A program made the position numbers and the translations under genes. From contig NZ_JAGIOH010000001.1 of NCBI RefSeq assembly GCF_017876625.1, positions 4,981,501 to 5,045,500 on the forward strand: DNA of 64,000 nt, given 5' to 3'. Every line of letters starts with the position of its first letter. The first letter of the stretch is position 1. The notes beneath the pieces are model-generated. The model was not told the origin of the DNA. It worked only from the letters and a program-made list of their open reading frames with translations, and ran no database searches. Source of the stretch: Streptomyces syringium (GTDB lineage: Bacteria > Actinomycetota > Actinomycetes > Streptomycetales > Streptomycetaceae). Below, piece by piece: positions 7,787-16,866 of this stretch.

Positions 7787-9077
7787 CGACGCTCTCCCGC
7801 AGGTCGCTCATGTCCAGCGCGCCGTGGTGCAGCTCGGTCTCCCGCCAGTCCTCGGGCAGCAGGTGGTCCAGGACGTCGTCGACGGTCACCGCGCCCAGCA
7901 GCGAGCCGCTCTCGTCCACGACGGGCGCCGCGACCATGTTGTAGGTCGCCAGATAGCTGGTGACGGCCGGCAGCGGGGTGCCCGGCGGCAGCGGCCGCAG
8001 ATCCGTGTCGGCGATCGAGCCGACGAGCGTGAACGGCGGGTCGCGCAGCAGCCGCTGGAAGTGCACGGTGCCCAGGTACTTGCCCGTCGGCGTCTCGTCC
8101 GGCGGCCGGCAGACGTAGACCTGCGCGGCGAGCGCGGGGGACAGATCGGGGTTGCGCACCCGGGCCAGCGCGTCGGCGACGGTGGCGTCCGGGCGCAGCA
8201 CGATCGGTTCGGTGGTCATCAGCCCGCCGGCCGTCCGCTCCTCGTACGCCAGCAGCCGCCGGACGTCGGCGGCGTCACCCGGCTGCATCAGCGTCAGCAG
8301 CCGCTCCATCTCCTCCTCGGGCAGCTCCGAGAGCAGATCGGCCGCGTCGTCCGGGTCCATCGCCTCCAGGACGTCGGCGGCGCGCTCCTCCTTCAGCTTG
8401 CCGAGGATCTCGATCTGGTCGTCCTCCGGCAGCTCCTCCAGCACGTCCGCCAGCCGGTCGTCGTCCAGCGCCGCCGCCACCTCCGAGCGCCGCTTGGGCG
8501 TCAGGTGGTGCAGCACATTGGCGAGGTCGGCCGGGCGCAGCCGCTCGAAGGTCGCCAGGAGGTTCTCCGCGCCCTGCCCCTGTTCCTCCATGGAGAAGCC
8601 CGTCACGGCCGACCACTCGACGGTCAGCGTCTCGCCCTTGCGGCGCAGCGCCCCGCCCTTGCCGCGCCGCACGAAGACCTTGTCGATCTCCCAGTCGCGG
8701 CGGGCCGGCAGCTGGGTGATCGACACATCGAGGACCGTGACCTCGGCGTCCTTCGGATCCGCGTCGGCCAGCCGCACCCGCCGGTCCAGCAGCTCGCCGA
8801 GGATCAGCCGCTCGGTCGGCCGCTGCTCGAAGCGCCGCATGTTGACCACGCCTGTGGTGATGACCTGGCCGGACTCGACCCCGGTCACCCGGGTCATCGG
8901 CAGAAAGATCCGGCGCCGGCTGACGACCTCCACGACCAGCCCGAGGACACGCGGGGGGCGGCCACCGACCCGCAGCATCGCCACCAGGTCGCGCACCCGG
9001 CCCACCTGGTCGCCGTTCGGATCGAAGACGGCCACACCCGAGAGGTGCGAGACGAAGACCCGGGGGCCTGCTGCCAT
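7776..9077 (-). CDS. MgtE-N/CBS domain protein lacking the channel domain
   Basis: A 433-residue soluble protein with the cytosolic sensing half of the MgtE magnesium channel. Residues 1-170 look like PRC-barrel-type modules (DPNGDQVGRVRDLVAML). About 200-320 is the MgtE-N superhelix (LEELPEDDQIEILGKL, DPDDAADLLSELPEEE), and about 320-433 is a CBS pair. There is no membrane helix after the CBS pair, so it cannot itself conduct Mg2+. It could sense Mg2+ or nucleotides and control a partner, for instance the coupled DUF1003 protein or CorA 3 kb away; that is inference. Start ATG 9077. Confidence 0.85.
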   Translation of the reverse strand: MAAGPRVFVSHLSGVAVFDPNGDQVGRVRDLVAMLRVGGRPPRVLGLVVEVVSRRRIFLPMTRVTGVESGQVITTGVVNMRRFEQRPTERLILGELLDRRVRLADADPKDAEVTVLDVSITQLPARRDWEIDKVFVRRGKGGALRRKGETLTVEWSAVTGFSMEEQGQGAENLLATFERLRPADLANVLHHLTPKRRSEVAAALDDDRLADVLEELPEDDQIEILGKLKEERAADVLEAMDPDDAADLLSELPEEEMERLLTLMQPGDAADVRRLLAYEERTAGGLMTTEPIVLRPDATVADALARVRNPDLSPALAAQVYVCRPPDETPTGKYLGTVHFQRLLRDPPFTLVGSIADTDLRPLPPGTPLPAVTSYLATYNMVAAPVVDESGSLLGAVTVDDVLDHLLPEDWRETELHHGALDMSDLRESVDGH

Positions 9078-9256
9078 GCCGCGAACCTCCTGACCCTGGC
9101 CGTTCCCCGGCCGGTCACCGGCCGATCTGCGATTCAGGCTAACGTGACCGGCTGCGCCCCGCCGCGAGGGTGCGCCCGTACGGTCTCCGCGCGTACGCTC
9201 CGGGCGGCGCGGGTACGCTGCCGTACTCCCATCGGTAACAGGAGGCAGGAGCCAAG

Positions 9257-10045
9257 GTGCGAACCCGGAACGCGGCCCTCGTCGGGATGGTGTGCGCCGC
9301 CCTGGCCGCGACGCTCACGGCCTGCGGCGGTGGCACCCCCGAGGACCCCGACAAGGGGACCAACGGTGTCGGCAAGCTCGAGGCCACGGTCATCCAGACC
9401 AAGGCCCGCGCGGCCGCCCGCAGCGCCGCCGCGGTCCACCTCTCCGGCAACGTCGTCAGCCAGGGCCGCACGTACAAGCTCGACATGCGGCTGAAGAAGG
9501 ACGGCGGCATGGGCCGGGTCTCCTCCAACGGCAGCACCTTCGAGCTGCTGCGCGTCGGCGACGCCCTGTTCCTGAAGGCGAACAAGGCGTTCTGGTCGCA
9601 CGACGCCGTCCCCGGCCAGGGCGCGACGGGCACCCCGGGGGCCGCCACGCCGAAGCCGTCCGCCAAGGGCGACGCCGCGGCCGCGGCCGACAAGCTCGAC
9701 GACAAATACGTGAAGGTCCCGGCCGGCGACCCCTCCTACCAGCAGTTCAAGGGCTTCACCGACAAGGACGTCCTCCTCGACGGCCTCCTCGGCCTGCAGG
9801 GCAAGCTCGCCCGCGGCGAGCACGGCACCGTCGGCGGCGTCCGGACGATCCGCATCAGCGGCGGCGCGGGCAACGGCGGCCAGCTCGACGTCTCGCTCAA
9901 GGGCACCCCCTACCCGCTGCGCGTGCAGCGCGCGGGTGGCGGGGGACAGCTGGAACTGGGCGGCTGGGGCCAGGACTTCGCGCTGGCCGTGCCCGAGAAG
10001 AAGCAGATGGTCGACTACGGGAAGCAGATCCCGCGGACCGGCTAA
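9257..10045 (+). CDS. Secreted lipoprotein, LppX/LprG-like
   Basis: A 262-residue lipoprotein: basic N-terminus, hydrophobic h-region and lipobox LTAC with C23. The mature part resembles the LppX/LprAFG lipid-binding fold family (alternating strands, VHLSGNVV, FELLRVGDALFLKAN), but this is a weak call. An Ala/Lys/Pro-rich insert lies at about residues 128-150. The GTG start follows AGGAGGCAGGAG. It is divergent from the MgtE-like gene, and its stop overlaps the stop of the convergent gene by 3 nt. Confidence 0.78.
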   Translation: MRTRNAALVGMVCAALAATLTACGGGTPEDPDKGTNGVGKLEATVIQTKARAAARSAAAVHLSGNVVSQGRTYKLDMRLKKDGGMGRVSSNGSTFELLRVGDALFLKANKAFWSHDAVPGQGATGTPGAATPKPSAKGDAAAAADKLDDKYVKVPAGDPSYQQFKGFTDKDVLLDGLLGLQGKLARGEHGTVGGVRTIRISGGAGNGGQLDVSLKGTPYPLRVQRAGGGGQLELGGWGQDFALAVPEKKQMVDYGKQIPRTG

Positions 10046-10557
10046 CGCCGCTTCTTGCGCCCCAGGCCCTTGCGCAACAGCTTGGGCAGGGCCGCGGGCA
10101 TCGGCTGCCGGGTCGTGGCGGACGTCGGCAGCGGCCTGGCGGCCAGCGAACCGTCGGGCAGCTCACCGGTCGCCCCGTTCGGCTCGATCCGCAGCACCCG
10201 GCAGTCGCGGGCCCACCGCTCCTCGATCGACTCGGCGTCCGGCGCGTTGAGCCGCTTGCCCTTCAGTTCGGCCACGGCCCCGTCCCACGCCTCGCCCCGG
10301 GGCTCCAGCACGGTGACCCGCCCGGCCCACATGACGAGCCGCCCGCCCTTGTCCTTGCTGCGCACGGTCACGGTCGCCACACCGCCGTCCTCGAGCGCGA
10401 GCCCGTCCAACGGCTGCTCCCCGGGCCCGCCCACGAGATGCACGGCACCCTCGTGCCACACATGCCACAGCGCACGGCTGGGCCCGGTGGGCCCTTCCAC
10501 CCAGATGAGACCGGACTTCTTGGTGGCCTCTTCGATCAGGGCCTGCGTCAGCGTCAT
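10042..10557 (-). CDS. Conserved hypothetical protein, possible split-barrel fold
   Basis: A 171-residue cytoplasmic protein. Segments such as SRALWHVWHEGAVHLVGGPGEQPL and ATVTVRSKDKGGRLVMWAG look like the strands of pyridoxamine-phosphate-oxidase-like split barrels, but no cofactor motif is certain. The C-terminus is strongly basic (LRKGLGRKKRR). It converges on the lipoprotein gene: the two stop codons share bases at 10042-10045, with no room for a terminator between them, so transcripts probably overlap. Confidence 0.7.
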   Translation of the reverse strand: MTLTQALIEEATKKSGLIWVEGPTGPSRALWHVWHEGAVHLVGGPGEQPLDGLALEDGGVATVTVRSKDKGGRLVMWAGRVTVLEPRGEAWDGAVAELKGKRLNAPDAESIEERWARDCRVLRIEPNGATGELPDGSLAARPLPTSATTRQPMPAALPKLLRKGLGRKKRR

Positions 10558-10847
10558 GCGATTACCTTAAGCGGCGGGCACACCGGTCCACTGGCGTGGA
10601 GGCATGCCGGGTCCTTGTCTTCCCTCCCCTCCCAGGGGCGGAGGCGCCGCAGGCCCACGGGCCCGGCCTCCGGCCGGGCCCGCACAGGGGCCGACGGCCC
10701 GAGCCGCACCGAGCCCGCCGGGGCGAACAGTCGGAGAAACAGCCAAGCGCAGCGCATACGCTGAGAAGCGTGAGAGCAGCCCGTGCCCGTCGTGGCGACC
10801 CGTCCCCCGCGATATCCACCGACCCGCGGGGGCCCGAAGGGCAAGGC

Positions 10848-11744
10848 ATGCGACCCGGGATGCGTACGGATCTGGTGCTGCTCGCGACAGCCATCGCCGG
10901 TGTCTCGCTCTCCGCCCCGCTCATCGCCGCCACCGCGGCCCCCGCGCTCGCCATCGCGTTCTGGCGCAACGCCATGGCCGTCGGCGCGCTCACCCCCTTC
11001 GCCCTGTTCCGGCACCGCGCGGAGCTGTTCGGCATGGGCCGTCGCGCGCTGCTGCTGGCCGTCGCCGCGGGGGCGCTGCTCGCCGTGCACTTCGCGGTGT
11101 GGCTGCCGAGCCTGCACATGACCTCGGTCGCCTCCTCGACCGCGCTGGTCACCACCACCCCGATCTGGACGACGCTCCTGCTGTGCCTGCGCGGCCACCG
11201 GCCGCCGGCGCTCGTCTGGGCGGGCACCGCCCTCGCCTTCCTCGGCGTCGTGATCCTCACGGGCGTGGACCTGTCCCTCTCCCCGCGCGCCCTTGCCGGG
11301 GACGCCCTGGCCCTGGCGGGCGGCATGGCGGCGGCGGGGTACGTGCTGCTGGGAGCGGAGGTGCGGCGGACGGTGGGCACCCTCGCGTACACGTACGTCT
11401 GCTACGCCACGACGACCGTGCTGCTGCTCGTCACCTGTCTCGTCTCGGGCTCCGCCCTGGGCGGCTACAGCGGCGGGACGTGGCTCAAGCTGGCCGTGCT
11501 GACCGTCTGCGCCCAACTGCTCGGGCACTCCCTCATCAACCGGGTCGTCAAGGGCCTCGGCCCGTCCGTCACCTCGACGGCGATCCTGCTGGAGACGCCG
11601 GGCGCGGCCCTGATCGCGGCCGTCTGGCTGGGCCAGACACCGTCGGCCGCGGCCTACCCTGCACTCGCGGTGATCATGGCGGGCCTGGCCCTGGTGATCA
11701 TGGCGGACCGCACCCGGAAGCCGCCGGTGGAAACGGGCGTCTGA
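10848..11744 (+). CDS. EamA/DMT family transporter
   Basis: A 298-residue inner-membrane protein with ten predicted helices in two EamA repeats, as in drug/metabolite transporters (substrate unknown, often amino acids or metabolites). Characteristic features are FWRNAMAV after helix 2, STALVTTTPIWTTLL in helix 4, and the C-terminal repeat ending in LALVIMADRTRK. ATG 10848 is chosen because homology begins with TDLVLLATAIAG. In-frame GTG 10770 would add 26 residues of charged sequence, and ATG 10860 would remove four. No neighbour suggests a substrate. Confidence 0.85.
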   Translation: MRPGMRTDLVLLATAIAGVSLSAPLIAATAAPALAIAFWRNAMAVGALTPFALFRHRAELFGMGRRALLLAVAAGALLAVHFAVWLPSLHMTSVASSTALVTTTPIWTTLLLCLRGHRPPALVWAGTALAFLGVVILTGVDLSLSPRALAGDALALAGGMAAAGYVLLGAEVRRTVGTLAYTYVCYATTTVLLLVTCLVSGSALGGYSGGTWLKLAVLTVCAQLLGHSLINRVVKGLGPSVTSTAILLETPGAALIAAVWLGQTPSAAAYPALAVIMAGLALVIMADRTRKPPVETGV

Positions 11745-11762
11745 CGCAAGGCCGCAACGGCC

Positions 11763-11947
11763 CCTACAGCCACCCGTTCCGCTTGCTGTGTCTCCCGGGG
11801 GCAACCCCCGGACCCCCGGCCGGTGCCGCCCGCCGTGCTCGTCCTACAGCCACCCGTTCCGCTTGCTGTGTCTCCCGGGGGGCAACCCCCGGACCCCCGG
11901 CCGGTGCCGCCCGCCATGTCCGCCCTACAGCCACCCGTTCCGCTTGA
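11763..11947. repeat. Tandem duplication of the corA 3' end
   Basis: Units of 80 and 81 bp begin at 11763 and 11843, and a third, partial copy begins at 11924. Each starts CCTACAGCCACCCGTTCCGC and contains CCGGGGG-CAA-CCCCCGG, a hairpin. The third copy is the real end of corA (codons for KRNGWL and its stop), so the first two are duplicated gene ends plus downstream hairpin. The hairpins probably act as repeated terminators for corA and the convergent EamA gene. Confidence 0.9.
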
Positions 11948-13031
11948 ACCCCCGGTGGATCGCCACACAGATCGTGACCGTGACGGCCAGGACCGTCGGG
12001 TAGCCGTACTTCCAGCGGAGCTCCGGCATGACGTCGAAGTTCATGCCGTAGATCCCCGCGATCATCGTCGGCACGGCGAAGATCGCCGCCCACGAGGTGA
12101 TCTTGCGCATGTCCTCGTTCTGCGCGACCGACGCCTGCGCGAGGTTGGCCTGGAGGATGGAGTTGAGCAGGTCGTCGAAGGAGACCACCTGCTCGTGCAC
12201 GCGCGCGAGGTGGTCCGCGACGTCGCGGAAGTACTTCTGGATGTCCGGGTCCACCAGCCGCATCGGCCGCTCGCTCAGCAGCTGCATCGGCCGCATCAGC
12301 GGGGTGACCGCCCGCTTGAACTCCAGCACCTCACGCTTGAGCTGGTAGATCCGGCCCGCGTCGCCACCGCGCGAAGTGCCCTTGCTGGGCGCGGAGAAGA
12401 CATCGATCTCCACCTCGTCGATGTCGTCCTGCACCGCGTCGGCGACCGCGATGTAGCCGTCGACCACCTGGTCGGCGATCGCGTGCAGAACGGCCGAGGG
12501 GCCCTTGCCGAGCAGCACCGGGTCGTCCTGGAGGCGGTGGCGCAGCGCACGCAGCGAGCCCTGGCCGCCGTGCCGGACCGTGATGATGAAGTCCCGGCCG
12601 GTGAAGCACATCACCTCGCCGGTCTCCACCACCTCGCTGGTGGCGGTCAGTTCGGTGTGCTCGACGTAGTGGATGGTCTTGAAGACGGTGAAGAGGGTGT
12701 CGTCGTAGCGCTCCAGCTTCGGCCGCTGGTGGGCGTGGATCGCGTCCTCCACGGCGAGCGGGTGGAGCCCGAACTCCCGGGCGATACCGGAGAACTCACG
12801 CTCGGTCGGCTCGTGCAGCCCGATCCACGCGAAGCCTCCGTCGGCCCGTACGCGCCGCATGGCCTCCGCCGGGCTGATGTGGGCGCTCGCGCGCTTGCCG
12901 TCGCGGTAGACGGCGCAGTCGACCACGGCGCTGTTGGTGGCGGGGTCCCGGGTCGTGTCGTACGTGTAAGGGGTGTCCCCCCGGCGGAGGGCGGGGCGGA
13001 CGGCTGCACGCAGGTCGCGGATCATCGACAT
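11925..13031 (-). CDS. corA: CorA family Mg2+/Co2+ channel
   Basis: A 368-residue CorA/Mrs2-type channel for magnesium and cobalt uptake. A long cytoplasmic alpha/beta funnel domain (1-305) leads to two C-terminal helices (about 308-328 and 341-360). The selectivity motif GMN (in IYGMNF, about 327-331) is intact at the end of the first helix. ATG 13031 is set by AAGGAG seven bases upstream; an ATG two codons later is also possible. The C-terminus KRNGWL lies in the first unit of a tandem repeat. Placement near the MgtE-like gene links it to Mg2+ homeostasis. Confidence 0.93.
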   Translation of the reverse strand: MSMIRDLRAAVRPALRRGDTPYTYDTTRDPATNSAVVDCAVYRDGKRASAHISPAEAMRRVRADGGFAWIGLHEPTEREFSGIAREFGLHPLAVEDAIHAHQRPKLERYDDTLFTVFKTIHYVEHTELTATSEVVETGEVMCFTGRDFIITVRHGGQGSLRALRHRLQDDPVLLGKGPSAVLHAIADQVVDGYIAVADAVQDDIDEVEIDVFSAPSKGTSRGGDAGRIYQLKREVLEFKRAVTPLMRPMQLLSERPMRLVDPDIQKYFRDVADHLARVHEQVVSFDDLLNSILQANLAQASVAQNEDMRKITSWAAIFAVPTMIAGIYGMNFDVMPELRWKYGYPTVLAVTVTICVAIHRGFKRNGWL

Positions 13032-13505
13032 GGCTGGCTCCTTCACGGGCCGGCCGTCAGCCATGGGCGCGGGCGCAACGCGGCCGGGAACGTGGACGTG
13101 AGTGCCTGGGCAGGGGGCTACGTCCGCGAATCGGGCGGCGCTTCGTGCGGTGCGTGGAGGCTGACGGCAGTTCGCAGAGAACTTCGCAGAGAACACGGAA
13201 CAAAGCGAGACGAAGGCGCTCTTCCGTCAAGTACTGCGGGCGCGAAAGGACTTCCGGGGCCGGGACGGCCGATAGGGCGGCCGGGTCGCAGAAGGCTCTT
13301 GGGTCACACAGGGCGCGTCCGGAGCGGAGGGACGGGAGAACTGTCGGTACTGCACGGTCGACTAGGATCCACCGCAGCCCCACCTCCTCCGGCCGGTCCC
13401 CGCTGAGGGACGAACGTAATTCCCTGACCAGAGGTCAAGGCTAGCAGCCGCGTGGCGTACCGGACCCCGCCTTTGCCCGTTCGATACGCGTTCTATGCTC
13501 GCTGC
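13032..13505. other. Intergenic region, corA / SUFU gene
   Basis: 474 bp between divergent genes. Short frames here have no ribosome sites or family features and I see no gene. A -10-like TATGCT lies just before the SUFU gene start. The corA promoter must lie here but I cannot place it. Confidence 0.6.
13472..13499 (+). promoter_or_regulatory. Promoter giving a leaderless SUFU-gene mRNA
   Basis: TTTGCC (13472-13477) and TATGCT (13494-13499), spacer 16. If transcription starts at the A of ATG 13506, the -10 box lies at -12 to -7, as expected for a leaderless mRNA. No ribosome site precedes the ATG. Confidence 0.5.
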
Positions 13506-14102
13506 ATGTCAGACGTTCTCGCACTGGTCGAGGCCCGGCTGCGGACGGCCCTGGGCGAGCCCGACGCACGCGCCGCGGTCACCTTCCTGGGCACGGACCG
13601 CATCGAGGTCCTGCGCTTCACCGCTTCCGACGCCGGCGGCGAGGTCGTCCGCTACGCCACCCTCGGGATGTCCGCCCAGCCCATGGCCGACCCGACGGCC
13701 ACCCTCGTCGACCCGCTGCGCGGCCCCCGCGCCGAGCTGGTCCTCACGGTCCGCAAGGGCCGGGCCGACACCGACAAGGTGCTCCGTCCGCTCGCCGTGC
13801 TCGCCGCGTCCCCGCAGGTGGAGGGCGTCATCGTGGCGCCGGGCGCGTCGCTGGACACCGGTGAGCCGCTCTGGCCGGAGGCCCCCTTCACGTCCGTGCT
13901 CGTCGCCGAGTCCGGCGGGCTGGTCGAGGATCTGGAGCTGGACGAGCCGATGGAGCCGGTCCGCTTCCTCCCGCTGCTGCCGATGACACCCAATGAGGCG
14001 GCGTGGAAGCGGGTGCAGGGCGCGGCGGCCCTGGAGGAGCGGTGGCTTCGGCACGGGACCGATCTGCGCGATCCGCTGCGCGCCGGGGTCCCGCTGGGCT
14101 GA
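13506..14102 (+). CDS. Suppressor-of-fused (SUFU) domain protein
   Basis: A 198-residue single-domain SUFU-like protein. This fold is known from the animal Hedgehog regulator; bacterial versions are thought to occur often as immunity-type or stand-alone proteins of unknown role. Visible features: an alternating strand pattern, YATLGMSAQPM, RAELVLTVRKG and the C-terminal FLPLLPMTPNEAAWKR. No membrane segment or toxin gene adjacent, so an immunity role is not supported here. The ATG has no ribosome site but a well-placed -10 box, suggesting a leaderless message. Confidence 0.8.
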   Translation: MSDVLALVEARLRTALGEPDARAAVTFLGTDRIEVLRFTASDAGGEVVRYATLGMSAQPMADPTATLVDPLRGPRAELVLTVRKGRADTDKVLRPLAVLAASPQVEGVIVAPGASLDTGEPLWPEAPFTSVLVAESGGLVEDLELDEPMEPVRFLPLLPMTPNEAAWKRVQGAAALEERWLRHGTDLRDPLRAGVPLG

Positions 14103-14295
14103 TCAAGGCTCTCCGCGACGCGCGACCGACCGCGGCCGCCGTGGGGCGCGCGGCGGCTTCCGCGCCCCGCCCCGGTGCCGGATATGACTCGGACGTGACC
14201 GGAGCGACGGGCCGCCCGTGGGAATGCGCCATGACTCCGCCCGGACGGGTGATCGTCCTTGACGCGGCGCCGACCGCGGAGGACCGTTGGACCCT

Positions 14296-14946
14296 ATGAG
14301 GGGCGAACCCAGTTGCCCGAAGTGCGGTGGCCGGGTGCGGGCGCCCGGTCTCTTCGCCGACTCCTGGCAGTGCGGCGTGCACGGAGCTGTGCACCCCTTG
14401 CAGCCCGTCGTCCCGCCGAGCGTCGAGGCACTGGCCGTCGTGGTCAACCGGGCCCGGGTCCCGGTGTGGATGCCCTGGCCCCTGCCGGTGGGCTGGCTCT
14501 TCACCGGCGTGGCGTGCGCGGGCGACGACCGCAGTGGCGGGCGGGCCACCGCCGTCGCCTGTTCCGGCCCCGGCCCGCTGGGCGGCCCCGGTGAGCTGCT
14601 GCTCGTCGCCGAGGAGCTGGGCGTCGGCCTCGGCGCGCGCTACGCGGGCATCGACGGCCCGGACCCCGGCCCCCATATGTGTGTGGACCGCCCGCCGGCC
14701 GCCAAAGTGCACGCCGCCGGCCGTCCCACCCCCCTCTGGCACGTCGAGGGCGCGCCCCACGACCGGGCCGTGTTCGCGGGCGAGGCGCGCGGGCTGTGGC
14801 TGTGGGCCGTCGTCTGGCCGGAGCGGTCGGGGCTGTTGATGTACGACGAGCTGGTGCTCACCGATCTGCGCGACGCGGGCGCGGAGGTGGATCTGCTGCC
14901 GTGCGGCGCGCTGTCGCCGCGCATCCTGTCGCCGGGGCCCCGCTGA
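14296..14946 (+). CDS. DUF6758 family protein
   Basis: A 216-residue protein of unknown function that I recall as conserved in Streptomyces. The N-terminus starts with CPKCGG and then a further Cys/His (QCGVHGAVHP), resembling a zinc ribbon. The middle carries GWLFTGVACAGDDRSGGRATAV and GPGPLGGPGELLLVAEE. ATG 14296 is preferred because homologues begin MRGEPSCPKCGG. A TTG at 14287 lies closer to the GGAGG ribosome site and would add three residues. It is followed by a 186-nt gap with the promoter of the PHP gene. Confidence 0.8.
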   Translation: MRGEPSCPKCGGRVRAPGLFADSWQCGVHGAVHPLQPVVPPSVEALAVVVNRARVPVWMPWPLPVGWLFTGVACAGDDRSGGRATAVACSGPGPLGGPGELLLVAEELGVGLGARYAGIDGPDPGPHMCVDRPPAAKVHAAGRPTPLWHVEGAPHDRAVFAGEARGLWLWAVVWPERSGLLMYDELVLTDLRDAGAEVDLLPCGALSPRILSPGPR

Positions 14947-15060
14947 GGCCCGGAGGCTCGATCCGGGCCGCGCCGAGGAGATCCGTCCGGACGCCCCGAC
15001 GCACGCCAAGCTTCCGTAAGTGATCGCGCATGTCCCTTGACCGGGCCGGACCCGGTCGTA

Positions 15061-15090
15061 TTCAGGCCGTATTCAAACGACGGCTATCCT
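15061..15090 (+). promoter_or_regulatory. Likely promoter of the PHP gene
   Basis: TTCAGG (15061-15066) and TATCCT (15085-15090) with an 18-nt spacer, about 40 nt before the GTG start. Pattern-based only. Confidence 0.35.
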
Positions 15091-15132
15091 GAACCGGTCC
15101 TGTCCATACCGCTTGCCGTGGGGAGCCGTGTC

Positions 15133-16008
15133 GTGCGCATCGATCTGCACACCCACTCCACGGCCTCGGACGGTACGGACACCCCCGCCGAGCTGGTCCG
15201 CAACGCGGCCGCCGCCGGGCTGGACGTCGTCGCGCTGACCGACCACGACGGGGTCGGCGGCCACGCGGAGGCCATCGCGGCCCTCCCCGCGGGCCTCACC
15301 CTCGTCACCGGCGCCGAGCTCTCCTGCCGTCTGGCCCCCTCCCCGTCCGGGGAAGCCGCCGTCGGCGTGCACATGCTGGCCTACCTCTTCGATCCGCTGG
15401 AGCCGGAGCTGGCCCGCGAGCGCGAGCTGGTGCGCGACGACCGGGTGCCCCGCGCGCGCGGCATGGTCGCCAAGCTCCGTGAGCTGGGCGTGCCGGTCAC
15501 CTGGGAGCGGGTGGCGGAGCTCGCCGCCGGCGGCGCCGTGGGCCGGCCGCACGTGGCCACCGCCATGGTCGAGCTCGGTGTGATCGACACCGTCTCGGAC
15601 GCCTTCACCTCCGACTGGCTGGCCAATGACGGCCGGGCCTACGTCGACAAGCACGAACTCGACCCCTTCGACGCCATCCGGCTGGTCAAGGCGGCAGGCG
15701 GGGTCACCGTCCTCGCGCACCCGCTGGCCATCAAGCGCGGCCGGTGCGTGTCGGAGAGCGCGATAGCCGACCTGGCCTCGGCCGGTCTGGACGGCATCGA
15801 GGTGGACCACATGGACCACGACGAGCCGACCCGCGCCCGGCTGCGCGGCCTCGCCGCCGACCTCGGTCTGCTGACCACCGGTTCCAGCGACTACCACGGC
15901 AGCCGCAAGACCTGCGAGCTCGGCGAGTACACGACCGACCCGGAAATCTACGGCGAGATCACGCGTCGCGCGACGGGCGCGTTCCCCGTCCCCGGCGCGG
16001 GCGGCTGA
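15133..16008 (+). CDS. PHP domain phosphoesterase (RNase AM/YciV-like)
   Basis: A 291-residue PHP-superfamily metal-dependent phosphoesterase. Metal ligands are visible: HTHS near the N-terminus (H6, H8), LTDHDGVGG, a Glu in TGAELSC, VLAHP and the late SSDYHG. Relatives of this length include 5'-3' exoribonuclease/nucleoside 3',5'-bisphosphatase (YciV, RNase AM); that substrate is inferred. GTG 15133 is chosen because the PHP motif starts a few residues later and GGGAG lies 8 nt upstream. Cytoplasmic; followed by marC on the same strand after 166 nt. Confidence 0.87.
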   Translation: MRIDLHTHSTASDGTDTPAELVRNAAAAGLDVVALTDHDGVGGHAEAIAALPAGLTLVTGAELSCRLAPSPSGEAAVGVHMLAYLFDPLEPELARERELVRDDRVPRARGMVAKLRELGVPVTWERVAELAAGGAVGRPHVATAMVELGVIDTVSDAFTSDWLANDGRAYVDKHELDPFDAIRLVKAAGGVTVLAHPLAIKRGRCVSESAIADLASAGLDGIEVDHMDHDEPTRARLRGLAADLGLLTTGSSDYHGSRKTCELGEYTTDPEIYGEITRRATGAFPVPGAGG

Positions 16009-16174
16009 CCCACCCCGGGCCCTCGCCGCCCCCCCGGCCCGCCCTCCTGCCCTCCGGGTTCCCGTACGGACCCGACCGTGTCCGTACGCCCGTACCCACC
16101 CCTACGCCATCGGCACCCGCGCTCCTTCGCGCTCCCCACCTCCCCGCTCGCACCACTCCTGCAAGGCCCTCACT

Positions 16175-16780
16175 GTGTTCGACATCGCTGTCTTCGGATC
16201 CCTCTTCCTCACGCTTTTCGTGATCATGGACCCGCCCGGCATCACGCCGATCTTCCTCGCCCTCACCTCCGGCCGCCCCGCCAAGATCCAGCGGAAGATG
16301 GCCTGGCAGGCGGCGGCGGTCGCGTTCTGTGTGATCGCCGTCTTCGGCATCTGCGGTCAGCAGATCCTGGACTATCTGCACATCACGACGCCCGCGCTGA
16401 TGATCGCCGGTGGTCTGCTCCTGCTGCTCATCGCCCTGGACCTGCTCACGGGCAAGTCGGAGGAGCCGACGCAGACCAAGGACGTCAATGTCGCGCTCGT
16501 GCCGCTGGGCATGCCGCTGCTCGCCGGCCCCGGTGCGATCGTCTCGGTGATCCTCGCGGTGCAGCACGCGGACGGCTTCGCCGGGCAGGTGTCGGTGTGG
16601 ACGGCGATCGCCGCGATGCACATCGTGCTCTGGCTCGTGATGCGCTACTCGCTGCTGATCATCCGGGTCATCAAGGACGGCGGCGTGGTGCTCGTGACGC
16701 GGCTCGCGGGCATGATGCTCTCCGCGCTCGCCGTGCAGCAGATCATCAACGGTGTCACCCAGGTCATCAACGGCACCTGA
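16175..16780 (+). CDS. MarC family integral membrane protein
   Basis: A 201-residue MarC/UPF0056 protein with six predicted membrane helices, starting FDIAVFGSLFLTLFVIMDPPG and carrying the family's MDPPGITPIFLALT and PLLAGPGAI motifs. The name comes from the mar region of E. coli, but a role in drug resistance is not established; its transport function is unknown. GTG start. The gene ends before a strong hairpin shared with a convergent small gene. Confidence 0.87.
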   Translation: MFDIAVFGSLFLTLFVIMDPPGITPIFLALTSGRPAKIQRKMAWQAAAVAFCVIAVFGICGQQILDYLHITTPALMIAGGLLLLLIALDLLTGKSEEPTQTKDVNVALVPLGMPLLAGPGAIVSVILAVQHADGFAGQVSVWTAIAAMHIVLWLVMRYSLLIIRVIKDGGVVLVTRLAGMMLSALAVQQIINGVTQVINGT

Positions 16781-16811
16781 CGTCTCGGCCGAACCGCCCC
16801 GGACATACGAA

Positions 16812-16843
16812 ACGCCCCCGTACGATCGAGCGTACGGGGGCGT
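16812..16843. terminator. Bidirectional terminator, marC / small ORF
   Basis: Perfect 13-bp inverted repeat (arm ACGCCCCCGTACG, loop ATCGAG) between convergent genes, 32 nt after the marC stop and 24 nt after the stop of the 50-codon gene. Confidence 0.9.
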
Positions 16844-16866
16844 CGGCCGTTGCCGAACGTAAGGCG

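Noticed and set aside
7776..9077. Truncated MgtE pseudogene
   Set aside because: The frame is intact, coupled to a conserved partner, and the same channel-less form is recalled in mycobacteria.
11823..13406. 527-codon plus-strand frame
   Set aside because: Antisense of corA and crosses the tandem repeat; no ribosome site.
13506..14102. SUFU protein as toxin immunity gene
   Set aside because: No polymorphic-toxin or secretion gene is adjacent.
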